A stretch of DNA of 64,000 bases from Denticeps clupeoides (GCF_900700375.1 NC_041726.1:10084373-10148372), one strand, 5' to 3'. Counted from the stretch's first letter, positions 12,422 through 25,983 are shown. Numbers and translations are program-made. Notes: generated from the sequence alone by a model not told the origin.

Positions 12422-14890
12422 ATGCCGCTTCTCCAGCCTGCGCCCGCGTTCCTGTGCGCCGCCGCCCTCCTGCTTTCCGCGGCCGGAGCCAAGTACACGC
12501 CGGACTGGCGCAGCCTGGACTCCAGGCCGCTGCCGCGGTGGTACGACGAGGCCAAGGTGGGCATCTTCCTCCACTGGGGGGTCTTCTCCGTGCCCGCGTT
12601 CGGCAGCGAGTGGTTCTGGTGGCACTGGCAGGGCGAGAAGAACCCGACGTACGTGAGCTACATGGAGAAGAACTTCCCCCCGCACTTCACCTACCCCGAC
12701 TTCGCCCCACAATTCCATGCGCAGTTCTTCGACCCGGACGAGTGGGCGGGGCTCTTCGCGGCCGCGGGGGCCAAGTAAGCGGTTTTTATCATTAATTTCC
12801 CGGGAAAATATTTCATATCCGACCAATCAGAGCGCAGCGTGACCTGCTTTTTACTCCGCACCGGTGCAGGTACGTGGTGCTCACCACCAAACACCATGAG
12901 GGCTTCACCAACTGGGGCTCCCCGAATTCCTGGAACTGGAATTCTGTCGACACGGGTCCCCACAGGGACCTGGTCGGGGACCTGGGTGTCGCCGTAAGGA
13001 AGAGGTGGGTGGTGCCGCAGCTCATGCCCCGCCCCTGCCTGCAGGCGCACCATCCCCTGACCTTTCATGCCGTTACAGGTCCATACGCTACGGCGTGTAC
13101 AACTCCCTGTTCGAGTGGTTCCACCCGGTGTACCTGAGCGACAAGCAGAATGGATTCCAGACCCAGGAGTTTCCGCGGGACAAACTTCTGCCTGAGCTGC
13201 GCAACCTGGTCATGCGGTGAGGAGAGGGGCTGCAGTAAAACGGTGATAAAAGGCTGTAAACGGTCAATCTGTAACCATCCTCCGCTCTAGATACAAACCC
13301 GACCTCATATGGTCCGATGGGGACTGGGAAGCGCCGGACTCATACTGGAATTCCACAGAATTCCTGGCCTGGCTCTATAACGACAGCCCCGTGAAGGTAG
13401 ACCGTTTATAGGTTTGACCTGGATGCATGTTTCCTTTTTTGTTTTATTCTGATAAAAGCGGCGCTGTCCATGTGCATTACAGGACGTGGTGGTGACCAAC
13501 GACCGGTGGGGTGCGGGCTGCGCCTGTAAACATGGCGGCTACTACAACTGCGAAGACAAGTACACGCCAGGCGTTCTGCCCAAGCACAAGTGGGAGAAGT
13601 GCACGTCGGTGGACACGCAGTCCTGGGGCTTCCGCAGGAACATGCGCGTCCACGAGCTGATGGACCTCCCCGCCATCGTCCAGGTGAGTTCGGCCGCAGC
13701 GCTTCACTCCGCGCTGGAGGTGGCCTGACGTCACTGATGAGGGTAAATGTCTGCAGGACCTGGTGCGCACCATCTCCTTCGGAGGGAACTACCTGCTGAA
13801 CGTCGGCCCCACCCCCGACGGGATGATCCCGCCCATTTTCCAGGAGCGCCTGCTGGGATTGGGCAGCTGGCTCAAGGTTAATGGCGAAGCCATCTACGAG
13901 TCCACACCCTGCAGGGTCCAGGAGGAGAACGGGACTGTTCCAGTGTGGTGAGGACACGTCAGTCTTCATGTTTAGGCAGTGGTGGCCTAGCGGTCAAGGA
14001 TGCAACCCCGTAATCAGAAGGTTGCTAGTTCGAATTTCCTTCAGGATTAATAAAGTATTATATATATATAGTATTATAGTATTATATATATTATATATGA
14101 GTATTATAGTATATTCTGCCATCTGAAGCCTTTTCTGTTGACTATAGGTACACCTGCAAAGACTCAAGTGTGTATGCAGTCTTCCTCATGAAACCACCAC
14201 CATCATCCTCGTTCAGCCTACCCTCACCCAAAACATCGGCCTCCACTGTGGTCAGTCTGAATTACATTTCATCTGAATATTTACAGCTTTAAAGGTCACT
14301 TTGTGACATTATTTCACATGTATAAGAGTTCCCCTGGCCTGTCTATGGTCCTTTAGTGGCTAGAAATGGTGATAGGTGTTTTGGTCGTTCTGCTTTGCTG
14401 TTCAGAGAGCAGCATATCAGACTGTCTGATCTGGTATTTGTCCTTACATGCAGACTTCCTGTCTGTGCCAAACCTTTTGGTTGGTGAATGGTGTTGATGA
14501 ATGCCCACTCACTTCTATAGGCTGCTCTACTCCTTGTCCCGTCTCTCTCCTCCTCATTGGCATTTAACAGCGCGTCCTGGGGAAATCTCATTGTGGGACT
14601 GGGTCAAAGTGGCTTTAATTCTGCACCAAGGCTGAATTCTGGAAAGAGACTTTAGATACAGTATTAGGGGATCAACAAGACCATGTTCATGTCAGGGGAC
14701 CTTTAAAAGGCTTCATCTAAGAGAATATTGATATTTAAAAGTGTGGTGCTGCGTGCAGGTGACGCTGCTGGGAAACCCGGCGCCACTGGACTGGGCTCCT
14801 CTGCACCCCGCTGGCCTGGTGGTTCTGCTGCCCGACTTGCCCCCCTCTCCTGGACACGGATGGACCCTGAAGCTGGACGGTGCAACCTGA
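12422..14890 (+). CDS. fuca1: Tissue alpha-L-fucosidase (lysosomal, GH29)
   Basis: FUCA1 removes alpha-L-fucose from glycoproteins and glycolipids in lysosomes. Eight exons join in frame to 452 aa: 12422-12774, 12870-13004, 13079-13216, 13291-13396, 13483-13683, 13757-13947, 14148-14250, 14759-14890 (TGA). An N-terminal signal peptide ([20 protein letters not shown]) precedes [22 protein letters not shown]29 blocks are intact: [33 protein letters not shown] and [10 protein letters not shown]. Asp218 in WSDG aligns with the human nucleophile Asp225. 'SLDSRPLP', 'WHWQGE' and 'CEDKY' place it with FUCA1 rather than FUCA2. A sequon NST follows YW in exon 4. Intron 6 holds a SINE A head. Human FUCA1 is slightly longer, mainly at the N-terminus. 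The signal peptide start has no in-frame rival. Confidence 0.95.
13974..14060 (+). mobile_element. SINE family A, head-only copy
   Basis: 'gtggtggcctagcggtcaag' (A box) through 'cagaaggttgctagttcgaa' (B box) is kept. It then passes into an AT-rich (TATATA) tract. It lies in fuca1 intron 6. Confidence 0.75.
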
Positions 14891-15040
14891 GACGCGTCTC
14901 TCTCTCTCTCTCTCCCCCACCCTCACAGATAAAAGGGAACCGGCTGTGAATTTCATGTCAGCGTTTTTCTTTTTTCATTTCAGATGATTTCACTTGCGAC
15001 AGAGCACTTCATGTTTTTGGAAATCTGGATGTGTTTTAAT

Positions 15041-15046
15041 TATTAA
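15041..15046 (+). terminator. Likely fuca1 poly(A) signal (ATTAAA)
   Basis: ATTAAA lies 150 bases after the fuca1 stop and is the first acceptable variant signal. Further AT-rich candidates with AATAAA lie near 15155-15160. Confidence 0.4.
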
Positions 15047-15349
15047 AAACTATTTTTTTATCATTTACAAGTGATGTCTGTATCATTTTTACACACCTTT
15101 GAAAAAACGCCTGGGCGAGTACTTCATATTTCTTTAAAAAATTATGATAAACATAAATAAAAACGAGAAATATTCTGTATTATTCAGACCTGATTAGATT
15201 CCAGGATGAAATATTTCATCTGAATTCATATAAATGATTTTATATCAAGTGTGGTTATGAATTATGAAAGCATGTGGATGTTGGCCCAGGCTGGAATGCT
15301 GTAGTGTTGCATTGTGCTATAGGAAGCAGTAACTTCACAACGATTCTGT

Positions 15350-16308
15350 GTGTTCATATGTTTATTTATATGTATATTTAAATTTTATATAGAAATCTGT
15401 GTTTCACGATGCTTTCACAGAAGAAAACAGACCATAACGCAGTAACGGCGACACGACAGAATCACAAGGACAAAAGCTTCCGGAGCTCTGGAGCTACCCT
15501 CTGAACTCAGATCTGAGTTCACGTCCCACACCGCCTCTCAACTACAGACATGTGCTGATGAGGACAACAATGGTGATGAAGAGGCAATCATGACTGCATT
15601 TGATAAATGGTCAGATCAGATTGTTCTGATCGCCGCTCACCCCGCCTTTAAAAATAAAACAAAACAATAATCTACCTTATTTTCAACCAACAGCATGAAG
15701 AAGAAAACAAGAAACGACAACGCCATCCTATGCCATACATATTTAACTAAAGTTCTACATATTACAGTGCTTTTTTATTTTCCTTTTTCTTGTTTTAAAT
15801 GCATCTAGCATCACCTAAATATAAAAGCTTCATGTCCACGAACGTGGCGGAGAGGTCGTCCCTCAGCAAACAGCTCAGATTTAGCAGCGATCATCCTTTT
15901 ATTTTAGAGAGGAGCTGAAACGCCACTCCTCTGTGTGGCTCCAGATCGCCGTTAACGTTCAGGGGTAGAACTTTTAAATATGAATTTATCTGGTACATTG
16001 AAAGTTTTTCCCAAACAGTAACGCATTTGAAAATTGAAGTTTTCAAGGGTGCAGACATTCGTTAAACACACACGCTTACACACTAAAAATATCTGTACAT
16101 CTATAAATCGTTTGTGGCTAAGGATGTGTACACTACCACAACAAAGCAGGCTTCGTCCGAGCCTTACAGTAAAAGTTCTGACTCCGCCCCCTCCCGCCCT
16201 GGTGGTCCCCACGCGAGTCCAGGCTTCCGCACGGGCCGCACCCGTTTCGGGCCCACTGTCCAGGAGCTGGAGGAGGGGAGGCGTGGTCCACGCCAGCCGC
16301 AGCCGGGT
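15350..16308 (-). other. nr1d2: nr1d2 3' UTR
   Basis: This is the region after the nr1d2 stop on the minus strand, AT-rich at the far end. AATAAA (written tttatt on the plus strand) occurs near 15360. The tail-to-tail spacing to the end of fuca1 is a few hundred bases. No other gene is seen. Confidence 0.55.
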
Positions 16309-19300
16309 TCAGGGGTGGACCTTGAAGGCCAGCAGCTGCTCGGAGTGCATGTTGTTGAGGGAGCGCAGGTCGGGCAGCTTCAGCAGCAGCTTGGTGAAGA
16401 CGGCGCTGTCGTTGGGGTGGTTCTTTGTGATCAGGCTCCGGAGGGCGCGGATCAGCGTCTCCTGCAGCGCCTCCACGGAGTTCACGTTCTCGATTCCGGA
16501 ACGATCTGCAGGAAAATACAGCTTACATCAACTTGTATTCCTACTGTATTTGTATTCCTATTTTTCTACGTAAAATATATATTAGGGACAGGGACGCTAT
16601 GGTCCTAATCCACTTTTTACTGGCTTCCTGTTACTGGCTCTCTACGAGACAACAGAAACTGAAGGACTAGATTATGTCCAAACTGTCACTAAACCAGCTG
16701 GACTACAGTCAGTGATGTGTGTCGGTGCCCTGATTTGCGGACTGGGACTCCCTACCGGCTGACACCAGGACCACCGCTGTGAAGAGGCTCATCTCCTCCT
16801 CGCTCAGGCCGAGCGACAGCAGCTTCTCGCTGAAGTCAAACATGGAGTTGAGCAGGTCCCCAGCGCCCATGGAGCGCAGCGCCTCCACGCTGTACTTCTT
16901 CCCACTCAGGAATGTCACCGCGCGCTCCTTCGCGTCGAACAGCGACGTGAAGCGAACCACCAGAACCTGCCCAGCAGAACAGAGGGAAGGTGAGGGGCGT
17001 GGCCTGTTACATTTCTCGATTATGAAGTGATCTCGTGACCTTTACCTCGAAGGTTCCTGCCTTCAGCAGGCTGACTTGGTCGTGCTGCGAGAGGTCGCGG
17101 AAGCCGGGGATGCGCTTGGCGAACTCCACCACCTCGCGGACTGCTGGCGTGAAGCTCTGGGAGAACTCCTCCCAGATGCTGTGGCCAGACTTGTGCGGGT
17201 CCACAAATGGGGACATGTTCATCGGGCACACCTGGCAGAGGGGACACAAGCTGGTGTTTGATAAACTGTGCAGATGTAGAGCAGAAACCGGGCCGGAGCA
17301 GAACTCACCAGGTGCATCCTGTTGGTTCCACTCCACACTGGTCCACAGAATCCAGCGCCGGCGCTCATCTCGTTGCGGGGCCGATGTGACAGCAGGTGGG
17401 CGCTGGCAGGGCAGCGGCCACTAGGGGCGCTGCTGTGCTGCAGGCAATGCCAGGGGGCGTTCTCCTCTCGCCGAGGGGCGGAGCTTTGGGCCATCACCGT
17501 GACCACATCATTCCTGTGGTTCCAGGCGTCCTGCATCGTCCTGCTCTGGGCCCCGCCCATCGAGTTCTGCAGCTCGGACAACGGACTGGCCTGCTCCTGG
17601 TTGTACATGAAGGTCTCCTGGTGCGTCCGGGTCACCTTGCCGATGACCTCCTCCTCCCCGCTGTCTGACACGCTAGAGGAGGCGGAGCTCGGGCTCATGT
17701 CCATGGAAACGAAGGCGTCGGGGTCTGCGCTGGCCTCCGACTGGCTGCTGCTGCTGCTGCTGGGGGAAGAGGAAGGCGAGCAGGAGGTGGCGGCACCCTC
17801 CGGTGGGCGGGGCTGGCGCTGGTTGCCGTGGAGCTGGATGTGCAGCTGGCCGCTGTTCATCATATTGCTCATGGCGCTCTGCATCTCCAGCAGCATGCGC
17901 TGCTTCTCGCGCTTCGGGATCCGGCCGAACCGCACAGCTGCAAGGAGCAGAACAGGTGTCAGCCCACCCGGCACAGCCAACGTTACGCCGCGAAAAAAAA
18001 AAAAACATACGGGGGAAAAAACAAAAAAAAAAAAAAAAAGACCGATAGCTTGAACAGAATGTGAAGTTTTAACAACAACTAACCATTGAGGTCCACTTGT
18101 CATGAATAGTAGTCTGTTGAGGTCTAGATCAAAGAGAAAACAACAGGCTTCACACAGTCTCACGTTCTGGAGCGGGAGAACTCACCATCCCGGGACATGC
18201 CCACCAGCAGACACTTCTTAAAGCGGCACTGCTGGCAGCGGTTCCGGTTGGTCCGCACGATGGGGCAGGTTGCGTTCTTAAGGCACTTTTTGTACTGGAT
18301 GTTCTGCTGGATGCTCCGCCGGAAGAAGCCCTGCGAAGAGACCGGTGGTGGGGATGAGCACGCGTTTTTGGGGGGTTGGGAGGCCACCGGCTCCTCGAAC
18401 CCAGTGTGGGGCTGACGTAGCAAACAAAGTGAGGGTGTGGAGATCATTTTAAAACAAACCGCCAAATCCTGCTGAGGGAAACTGTGTGTGTGGATATAAT
18501 TTTCACATGGACAGTAGAGTCAAAATTCATTTAATGGGCTTGTCTTTATTATAATGTGTTTTTTTCCTGCAGAAAGAATCCAAAATGGTCCCAGCTGTGG
18601 GGTTTGACGTTAATATTTCATGTTTTTTGTACTAGTATACAGTACAGGTCAAAAGTTTGGACACACCTTCTCATTCAATGTGTTTTCTTTATTTTCATGA
18701 CCATTTACGTTGGTAGATTCTCATTGAAGGCATCAAAACTATGAATGAACACATGTGGAGTTATGTACTTAACATAAAAAAGGTGAAATAACTGAAAACA
18801 TGTTTTATATTCTAGTTTCTTCAAAATAGCCGCCCTTTGCTCTGATTACTGCTTTGCACACTCTTGGCATTCTCTCGATGAGCTTCTCGATGAGCAAAGC
18901 AGTAATCAGTGCAAAGGGCGGCTATTTTGAAGAAACTAGAATATAAAACATGTTTATAAAACACATTGAATGAGAAGGTGTGTGCCTGTACTGTATATAT
19001 GAGTAAGTATGTAATAAAACAAGTTTCCAACGTTTGGTGGTGCTGCTGCGCCGGTGCTCACCTTGCAGCCCTCGCAGGCGTGGACCCCGTAGTGAAACCC
19101 TGATGCCACGTCACCGCAGACCTTACACAACAGCACCAGGCCGCTGATCTCTGCGGCAGAACACACACTTCAAGTCAGGCAGGGCACAGGATGGAGAGCC
19201 AACGCGCTCGTATCTTAACCTGTACTCACTGGTGACGCCACTCCGGGCCGATGGGGCGGGCCGCATCTTCCCGGCAGGCTGCCGGCGGGGCGGCGAGGAT

Positions 19301-20858
19301 GACCGGCAGCTGCTGTTGGAGCTGTCGCTGTGGCACGACTCGGGGCTGGAGGCCGAGCTGGAGGAACTGATGTAGGCGATGACGCCCCCTGCTGGCACAG
19401 ACACCTGGTTAATCTGGCCCCGCCCACACTGCATTACTTCCACGCCTCCAATCTCTATTCATAACGGCAGCCCTTCACCATTCACATCTTAACGAATTTA
19501 ATTCACAACATGATGACAAATAATAAACATCTATAAATCATTATCCTCCTGTTGGCTCTCTGCACCATGGAAACCAAGCTGCGTCCAGTTCTACTCACAA
19601 TGCACGGCGACGGCAGGGGAAAAGTAGACCAGACTAAATTAAAGTCAAGGAAATTTCATATAAAATAACATAGACATTACCCTACAAATGTACATCTTTT
19701 CACGTGCTCATTTCTGTGGACGACACCCTGAAGATTTGTTTGGTTAAAAAGTTTATTAAAAACAGATCCAAATCTGACCTTGCTGAACCTATTTATAGGT
19801 AGGTTGAATGAGGCTAAGCCCCGCCCACCCGAGAGAATTCTCAGGCGTGAAACGTAAAGGTAAAACGGGGCGGGGCGACTGAGAAGCCAGCAGTGAAAGT
19901 CTCCCAAGCGAAAATTAAAAACAGTGACTTGTAAGCAATGGCGTGTTTTATCAAAATTCCATTTTACGTTTATTTTACATTTCAACGTCGTATTTTCGTC
20001 TGATATTAGGAGAGTTTTGTTTTGGCACTATATAGGTATATGTGTGTGTGTGACTATGGTGTGTGTACATCTGTGCACGTAGACCAGACGGACTTTCTAC
20101 CCACAATGCACCGCTGCAGCAAGGGGAAAGTAGACCAGACGGACTGATTCTCTCTTTTTTTCCAGCCTGACCTGATTTCCCCACTCCGCGGTTAGATAAC
20201 GACATTACATAACGCCGGGCGCCCGTTTACAGACGAGACCTCGGCCAAAAAAAACAAGCTATTTTATTTTATTTATTTACTGAACTATGACCCAAAAAAA
20301 CAGAATCAGTTGTGGTGCAATTTTTCTTAGAAAAAAAAAAGAGAGATCTGGTCAACAGTAAAATATCTGCAAGTAACATATGAAAATCTTCACACACACA
20401 CACACACACACAGAGAGAGACTGAAATCTTTATTTTATGAAAACAGATGCTGTGTAAAGTAAGGATTTCAAATTTGCGCCATAAGAAACGTACTGTGGAG
20501 AAGTATCAATGAAAATGCCATTTAACACGTATTATTGTTAATATTATTATTATAATGCAGTAAATGTACATATTTACTGAGTAGGAAAAGAACATGAGTG
20601 GGAAAAGAACGGAATAAAAGCTCTAGGTTCTGGACGGGAATCTAGGTCGCCGCGCGTCTCACGTGTGTCGGCGGCGCGCCGCCGCGCCAGCGCCCGCGCG
20701 GAATTATGCAACGGACCCACGTCACGCCGCCGCTCGGCCAATCGGCGGCGACGCACGGCGTGCGTAAACACAGCGGCACATGGCGAGGGCGCGCGTCCCA
20801 TGTGAGTCCCGGGGAAACGGCGCGTATCCCGCGACCCACCTGCCTTGGCGGACTCCAT
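16309..20858 (-). CDS. nr1d2: REV-ERB beta nuclear receptor (NR1D2)
   Basis: A haem-binding transcriptional repressor of the circadian clock acting at RORE sites. Eight exons join in frame to 544 aa (minus strand): 20840-20858, 19230-19388, 19062-19150, 18186-18330, 17309-17937, 17046-17231, 16756-16966, 16309-16505. [25 protein letters not shown] matches the NR1D2 start. The DNA-binding domain begins at Cys68 ([21 protein letters not shown]-box about 86-89) and ends at [14 protein letters not shown]. The hinge exon is Ser-rich. The ligand domain keeps Cys349 (VCPMNM) and His533 (NNMHSE), equivalent to the human haem ligands Cys384 and His568. The protein ends LLAFKVHP without an activation helix, as in all REV-ERBs. 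Exon 1 gives only six codons and part of a seventh. Intron 3 carries a Tc1-like MITE. It is slightly shorter than human NR1D2 (579 aa), mostly in the hinge. Confidence 0.95.
18640..18993. mobile_element. Tc1-like palindromic MITE in nr1d2 intron 3
   Basis: The ends 'cagtacaggtcaaaagtttg' and (inverse) 'cagtacaggcacacacct' are flanked by TA. The interior folds back on itself: 'tagtttcttcaaaatagccg' near 18812 is answered in inverse near 18919-18940. The right terminal repeat lacks 13 bases found in the left one. No transposase remains. Confidence 0.8.
19592..19607. promoter_or_regulatory. ZNF143/Staf-like site, weaker copy
   Basis: TACTCACAATGCACGG is a near match to the Staf consensus in nr1d2 intron 1. 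It is followed by 'ggggaaaagtagaccaga', as is the stronger site at 20098. Confidence 0.4.
20098..20113. promoter_or_regulatory. ZNF143/Staf-like site
   Basis: TACCCACAATGCACCG fits the published Staf/ZNF143 core (YWCCCAYAATGCAYYG). It is bracketed by direct repeats of 'gtagaccagacggact' at about 20079 and 20131, in nr1d2 intron 1. Confidence 0.5.
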
Positions 20859-21310
20859 TTCCCGCGCCGCCGCCGTCGCCGTCGCCCGGGGTCCGGGTCC
20901 GAACTCTCCCGGTTCCGGTCCTGGTTGTGCGCCGTGCTGCAGGTCTCCCTTCTCTCCTAAAGAGCAGGTTCCTGTCCACAGACAGCGAGCTGGAGGCTGG
21001 AGAGAACAGCTCCTGCGCGGAGGTTCTGATGGACCGGGCCAGAACTGGGCCAGGTGCGGGTGTCTGTGTGTGTGGGGACGTAATGAAGCTCCAGCGCCAC
21101 TGACTGCTGCTAGTAAAAGGCTCACCGGTGACCATGTGACCCACTTCAGCGCCTCCTCCTCCTCCTCCTCCTCCTCCTCCTCCCTGCTTCTGCAAGCCTC
21201 CTCCTCTCACTATAACCCACTGACACACTTTCAGGCCTCCACCCCTAGGCCAGGGGTCAGAGGACATGACCCCTGAGCTCCATCAGCCTTTAAAAAGCCC
21301 ATCACGTGTT
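20859..21310 (-). promoter_or_regulatory. nr1d2 promoter region, CpG-rich, with E-boxes
   Basis: CpG-rich sequence surrounds exon 1 (20840-20858) and extends upstream. A perfect E-box CACGTG lies at 21303-21308, another inside intron 1 at 20660-20665. A (CCT)n tract occupies about 21152-21183. E-boxes suit CLOCK/BMAL1 control known for NR1D genes; use here is inferred. Confidence 0.5.
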
Positions 21311-22867
21311 GGCCATGAACTAACCCCTTAAACTCTGGAGCTCGCCGAGTTCCTGCATCTGGGTCAAATTTCTACCATTCTGCCCCAATAGAAACGCGTC
21401 GGAATCCGATACAGAAGACTAAATAACGCTGTTGAATTTCTCAAGAGCCACCGTTCATCTGAGATGCAAGCTAAACGCATCTTTTCATGAAATGATGACA
21501 AACTCAGTACAGTACAAAAAGCAGTACAGAATCCTTCTCCGTCTGATGAGTTGGGGGAGACCCAGTTCTTCTAACACATCTCTGCATATCAACACTTTCA
21601 CCATTTAATCAGAGTTATTTGTGTGTTTTACACTTTTTGAAATGGTCCCTTCCTGAAAAACTACTGAATTAAACATCTACACAGTCCGTGTATATTTTAT
21701 CATTTTGCATAATCCAATTTACATCTCTTACCTCACTTGACCACTATGATATCTATCATAGAACCGTATGTCCATTGTTAAACAATGATAATAGAAAATG
21801 ATAAGAGAAAAACATTCTCTTCTTTATCATTGAGCAGAAGAAGAGGCGTGTTTTTTTTTTTAATAATTACTGATAATGACTAAAACATACATTATTACCA
21901 CTTTTCCCATTCGCTTTCTCTGAATGGAATTCTGATTATTGGCAATTCTTTTTTTTTATGTTTTTAATGTTCTGGAGAGGTGCCGCGCGCTGTCCATCCC
22001 CGGACTGAGATTAGAACTCATAAATACAGAGCGGAACGTGTAAACAGGTGAAGGTGGGGTCGCCCTCACCGTCCTGTTCCCTGGCTAAATTTTAACCCCA
22101 GCAGGTCCCGGGGTCACGAGCTCACTGCCAGCCGGAGCTAAAAATGTCCGATGGCAAGGACGGCAGGTGTGTGTGTACGTGTGTGTTGGAGGCGTTTTGA
22201 GATTGGGATTTCTGAATCAGCCTTCTTTTATTGGTGGTGGCTGCTGTTTGTTTCCTGCCTGCGCCGTCTTCACGTGACTCCTCATAAAATTATGGGTGCT
22301 CAAAACAATAATAGGCCAAAGGTCAAGTGCGATAAAAAAGTTACACAAGCCTCGATTCCAGCTGCCCCACGCCTACGTACACGACATTTTAATATGTGAT
22401 AATCAGGTCATTACTGAGGCTGATTATTGCATCGCGGCCTTTGACCTGGATCAGGTGAGAAGGTTTTTGTTGAAGCAGATGAATAATTCACCAGTCTGTG
22501 TCCCGGCGTGACGCCGGTCAGCGTACGTGACGGAGGCCCGGCGATAAATCAGGACGCCAGCAGCTGGGGGGAAACGAGGAGGGTGCAGCGAGCCCCAGAA
22601 AAGCATCTCTTTCATTTCCATTCATTTTTTCCTATTGTCCAGCATTAATCTTTTTCCTGCACTTTCAAAACGACCCACAATTCAGTTGGGAGGCGCATGA
22701 CGTTGCCCAACTCGGCCTCAGCCTCATTTCAACTCTCATCTCTGCAAAAGTTTCAAATATTTGAGCAAACTTGAACCAGAATGAATGTTCTAACCGATTG
22801 ACAGTCCTTGCTGAATTTTGCGCTGCCAGTATGTTTTTAGTTTGACAGCCAGCCATGTCCACGTGTC

Positions 22868-23031
22868 CATACCATGAACCAGAATAGCACAAAGTCCCAG
22901 GTTCAAACCCCACTTACTACCATTGTGTCCCTGAGCAAGACACCTAACCCTGAGTGTCTACAGGGGGGGACTGTCCCTGTCACTACTGATTGTAAGGCGC
23001 TCTGGATGAGGGTGTCTGATAAATGCTGAAA
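22868..23031 (+). mobile_element. SINE family B, 5'-shortened
   Basis: It runs from 'cccaggttcaaaccccactt' (B box) to 'tgtctgataaatgctgaaaa'. The A-box part is diverged. Confidence 0.75.
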
Positions 23032-23647
23032 ATATTTGGTCAAATCTGTCATTATTTGATTTTTGTCAAGAGATCCACAACATGTGAGGAAACATGTAGA
23101 GCGCTGCTTCTCTCCCTGATCCACACCAGCTCTAGAGGGTTAGATGATAAGATGATCCTTTATTAGCGGGAAATTTACAGATGAAAGGGAAAAGGGGGAT
23201 TCTGAAATCAGTCTACCGAATACGATCTCAGATTTAATCAGGATCAAACCTTCAAAAGTTTGAATCTGGATTAATTTGATTCCAAAATCCCGGATACGCC
23301 TGATCCCACCACAATGGTGGATTCAGTGCAACCTGAGAATTTATGTTTATAATGTAGGAAATAAAACATGAAGCTGATTGGATAAAATCAAAAGACCAAA
23401 TCCTCCTTACCAATCTAAAAAAAAAAAAAGCTTCTCTCTTCTCCAATGTGGGAAAAACCACGGTGCATACATGGTGAAATGACTGTTTCTTTTGAATTAA
23501 TATCTCTTCTTGTGAGATTGAATCGGACTCAAGTCTGTTTTCTAGCTTCTTACTGGTCTGCCCGTCGTTTTTTCATGGCCAGTGAGTTCCATTTGAAATA
23601 CCAGTAAACTGGATTTGCTCATCCTGGAATCTATGTAGTAAAAAAGT

Positions 23648-23875
23648 GAAATTGATGTGGTAGTCATTGTGAAACACAGCAGCACAGCACACGGTGAAAT
23701 GAGTCCTCTGCTTTTAACCATTACCTTAGTGAGCAGTGGGCAGCCATGACAGGTGCCCGGGGAGCAGTGTGTGGGGACAGAACTTTGATCAGAGGCACCT
23801 TGGCAGTGCTTGACTTGAACAGACAAGCATCCGATTAAGAGTCCACTTCCTTACCCACTTGGCCATCGCAGCCCT
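23648..23875 (-). mobile_element. SINE family A copy, diverged
   Basis: The minus strand keeps the body ('ctgctccccgggcacc') and tail. The head is heavily diverged, with the B box no longer clear. Confidence 0.7.
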
Positions 23876-24339
23876 GTATTTGGTTAACAGGGATCTAATT
23901 AGTGCTGCCTTGTAAACTGGATTAGCAGATGCCAGGCAGCAAAACTGATTTCAAAATCCAGATTATAAGTTTGAACAAGGTTGTGACATCTGATTAACTT
24001 AATTCTTTATTTCATCTCTCAGAAACTGCATTTATGCATAGGATTAATACGGTCAATTTTAAATGCAGGGATTCATGTGACACTCAGACTAATCCTAATA
24101 ATTGATCAATAATCTGTCTTTATAGGAGCTGGGAGGAAAGCATGCATATCAGACATTTGTGGAATGAACTTAAGCAAGGGACACCTGCACATTTTCGTCT
24201 CGGATCAGTAATGATAAACGAAGGTAGGGAAAAAAAAACAAAAAAAAAAAAAAAAACCAGGGTGACCTCTGACCCAAACCTCAGGAGATATGTAATAAGA
24301 AACAAGACACCGGAGGCGAGGTTCTGCCACAGAACGGGC

Positions 24340-24345
24340 TTTATT
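24340..24345 (-). terminator. rpl15: rpl15 poly(A) signal
   Basis: AATAAA on the minus strand, 17 bases beyond the rpl15 stop codon. The very short 3' UTR is typical of ribosomal protein genes. Confidence 0.75.
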
Positions 24346-24361
24346 GGGTAAATGTACAGGC

Positions 24362-25722
<1,361 letters not shown>

Positions 25723-25829
25723 TCAGCTGCACAACAGAGAGACAAGGGGACATCATGAGACAGAGACTAACACCGAGCAAAACTCAAACGGGAGCCACAC
25801 AGAGACAAGGGGACATCATGAGACACCAA

Positions 25830-25983
25830 GCAGGCTGTAGCCAAATGGGTAACACACTAGTCCACAAACCAAAAGCCCCAGGATCAAACCAAACCTACTA
25901 CCATTGTGCCCCTGAGCAAAACACTGAACCCAGAGTGTCTCCAGGATGATTGTCCCTGTCACTACTGGTTGTAATTTAAATGC
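25830..25983 (+). mobile_element. SINE family B copy, diverged
   Basis: It runs from 'gctgtagccaaatgggtaac' through 'ccattgtgcccctgagcaaa' to 'gtcactactggttgtaattt'. It lies just upstream of the first coding exon of rpl15, in intron 1. Confidence 0.7.

Larger units (their letters stand above)
21311..24317. other. Intergenic between nr1d2 and rpl15
   Basis: No gene is recognised. A stretch at 21960-22560 is GC-rich and holds CACGTG (22271-22276) and AGGTCA half-sites (about 22320, 22405; TGACCT about 22443), so it may be a distal element. SINE B (22868) and SINE A (23648) copies and a poly-A/T tract near 24230 fill the rest. Confidence 0.45.

Noticed and set aside
12356-12826. 156-codon minus frame over the first fuca1 exon
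   Set aside because: Shadow of the GC-rich fuca1 exon 1 on the other strand.
16114-16608. 164-codon plus frame over the last nr1d2 exon
   Set aside because: Antisense shadow of the exon encoding the end of the ligand-binding domain.
17322-18053. 243-codon open frame on the plus strand
   Set aside because: It is antisense to the large hinge exon and flanking intron of nr1d2, whose minus-strand exons join in frame with conserved domains.
19123-19443. Start of nr1d2 at a local ATG giving [14 protein letters not shown]
   Set aside because: The acceptor CCAGCAG before GGGGCGTC and the small exon at 20840-20858 (MESAKA) restore the normal NR1D2 N-terminus in phase; the local ATG reads through intron sequence.
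22151-22511. Small open frames starting near MSDGKDGR upstream of nr1d2
   Set aside because: An ATG followed by a donor-like GGCAGGTGTG was tempting, but no continuing exon, family match or codon bias was found.
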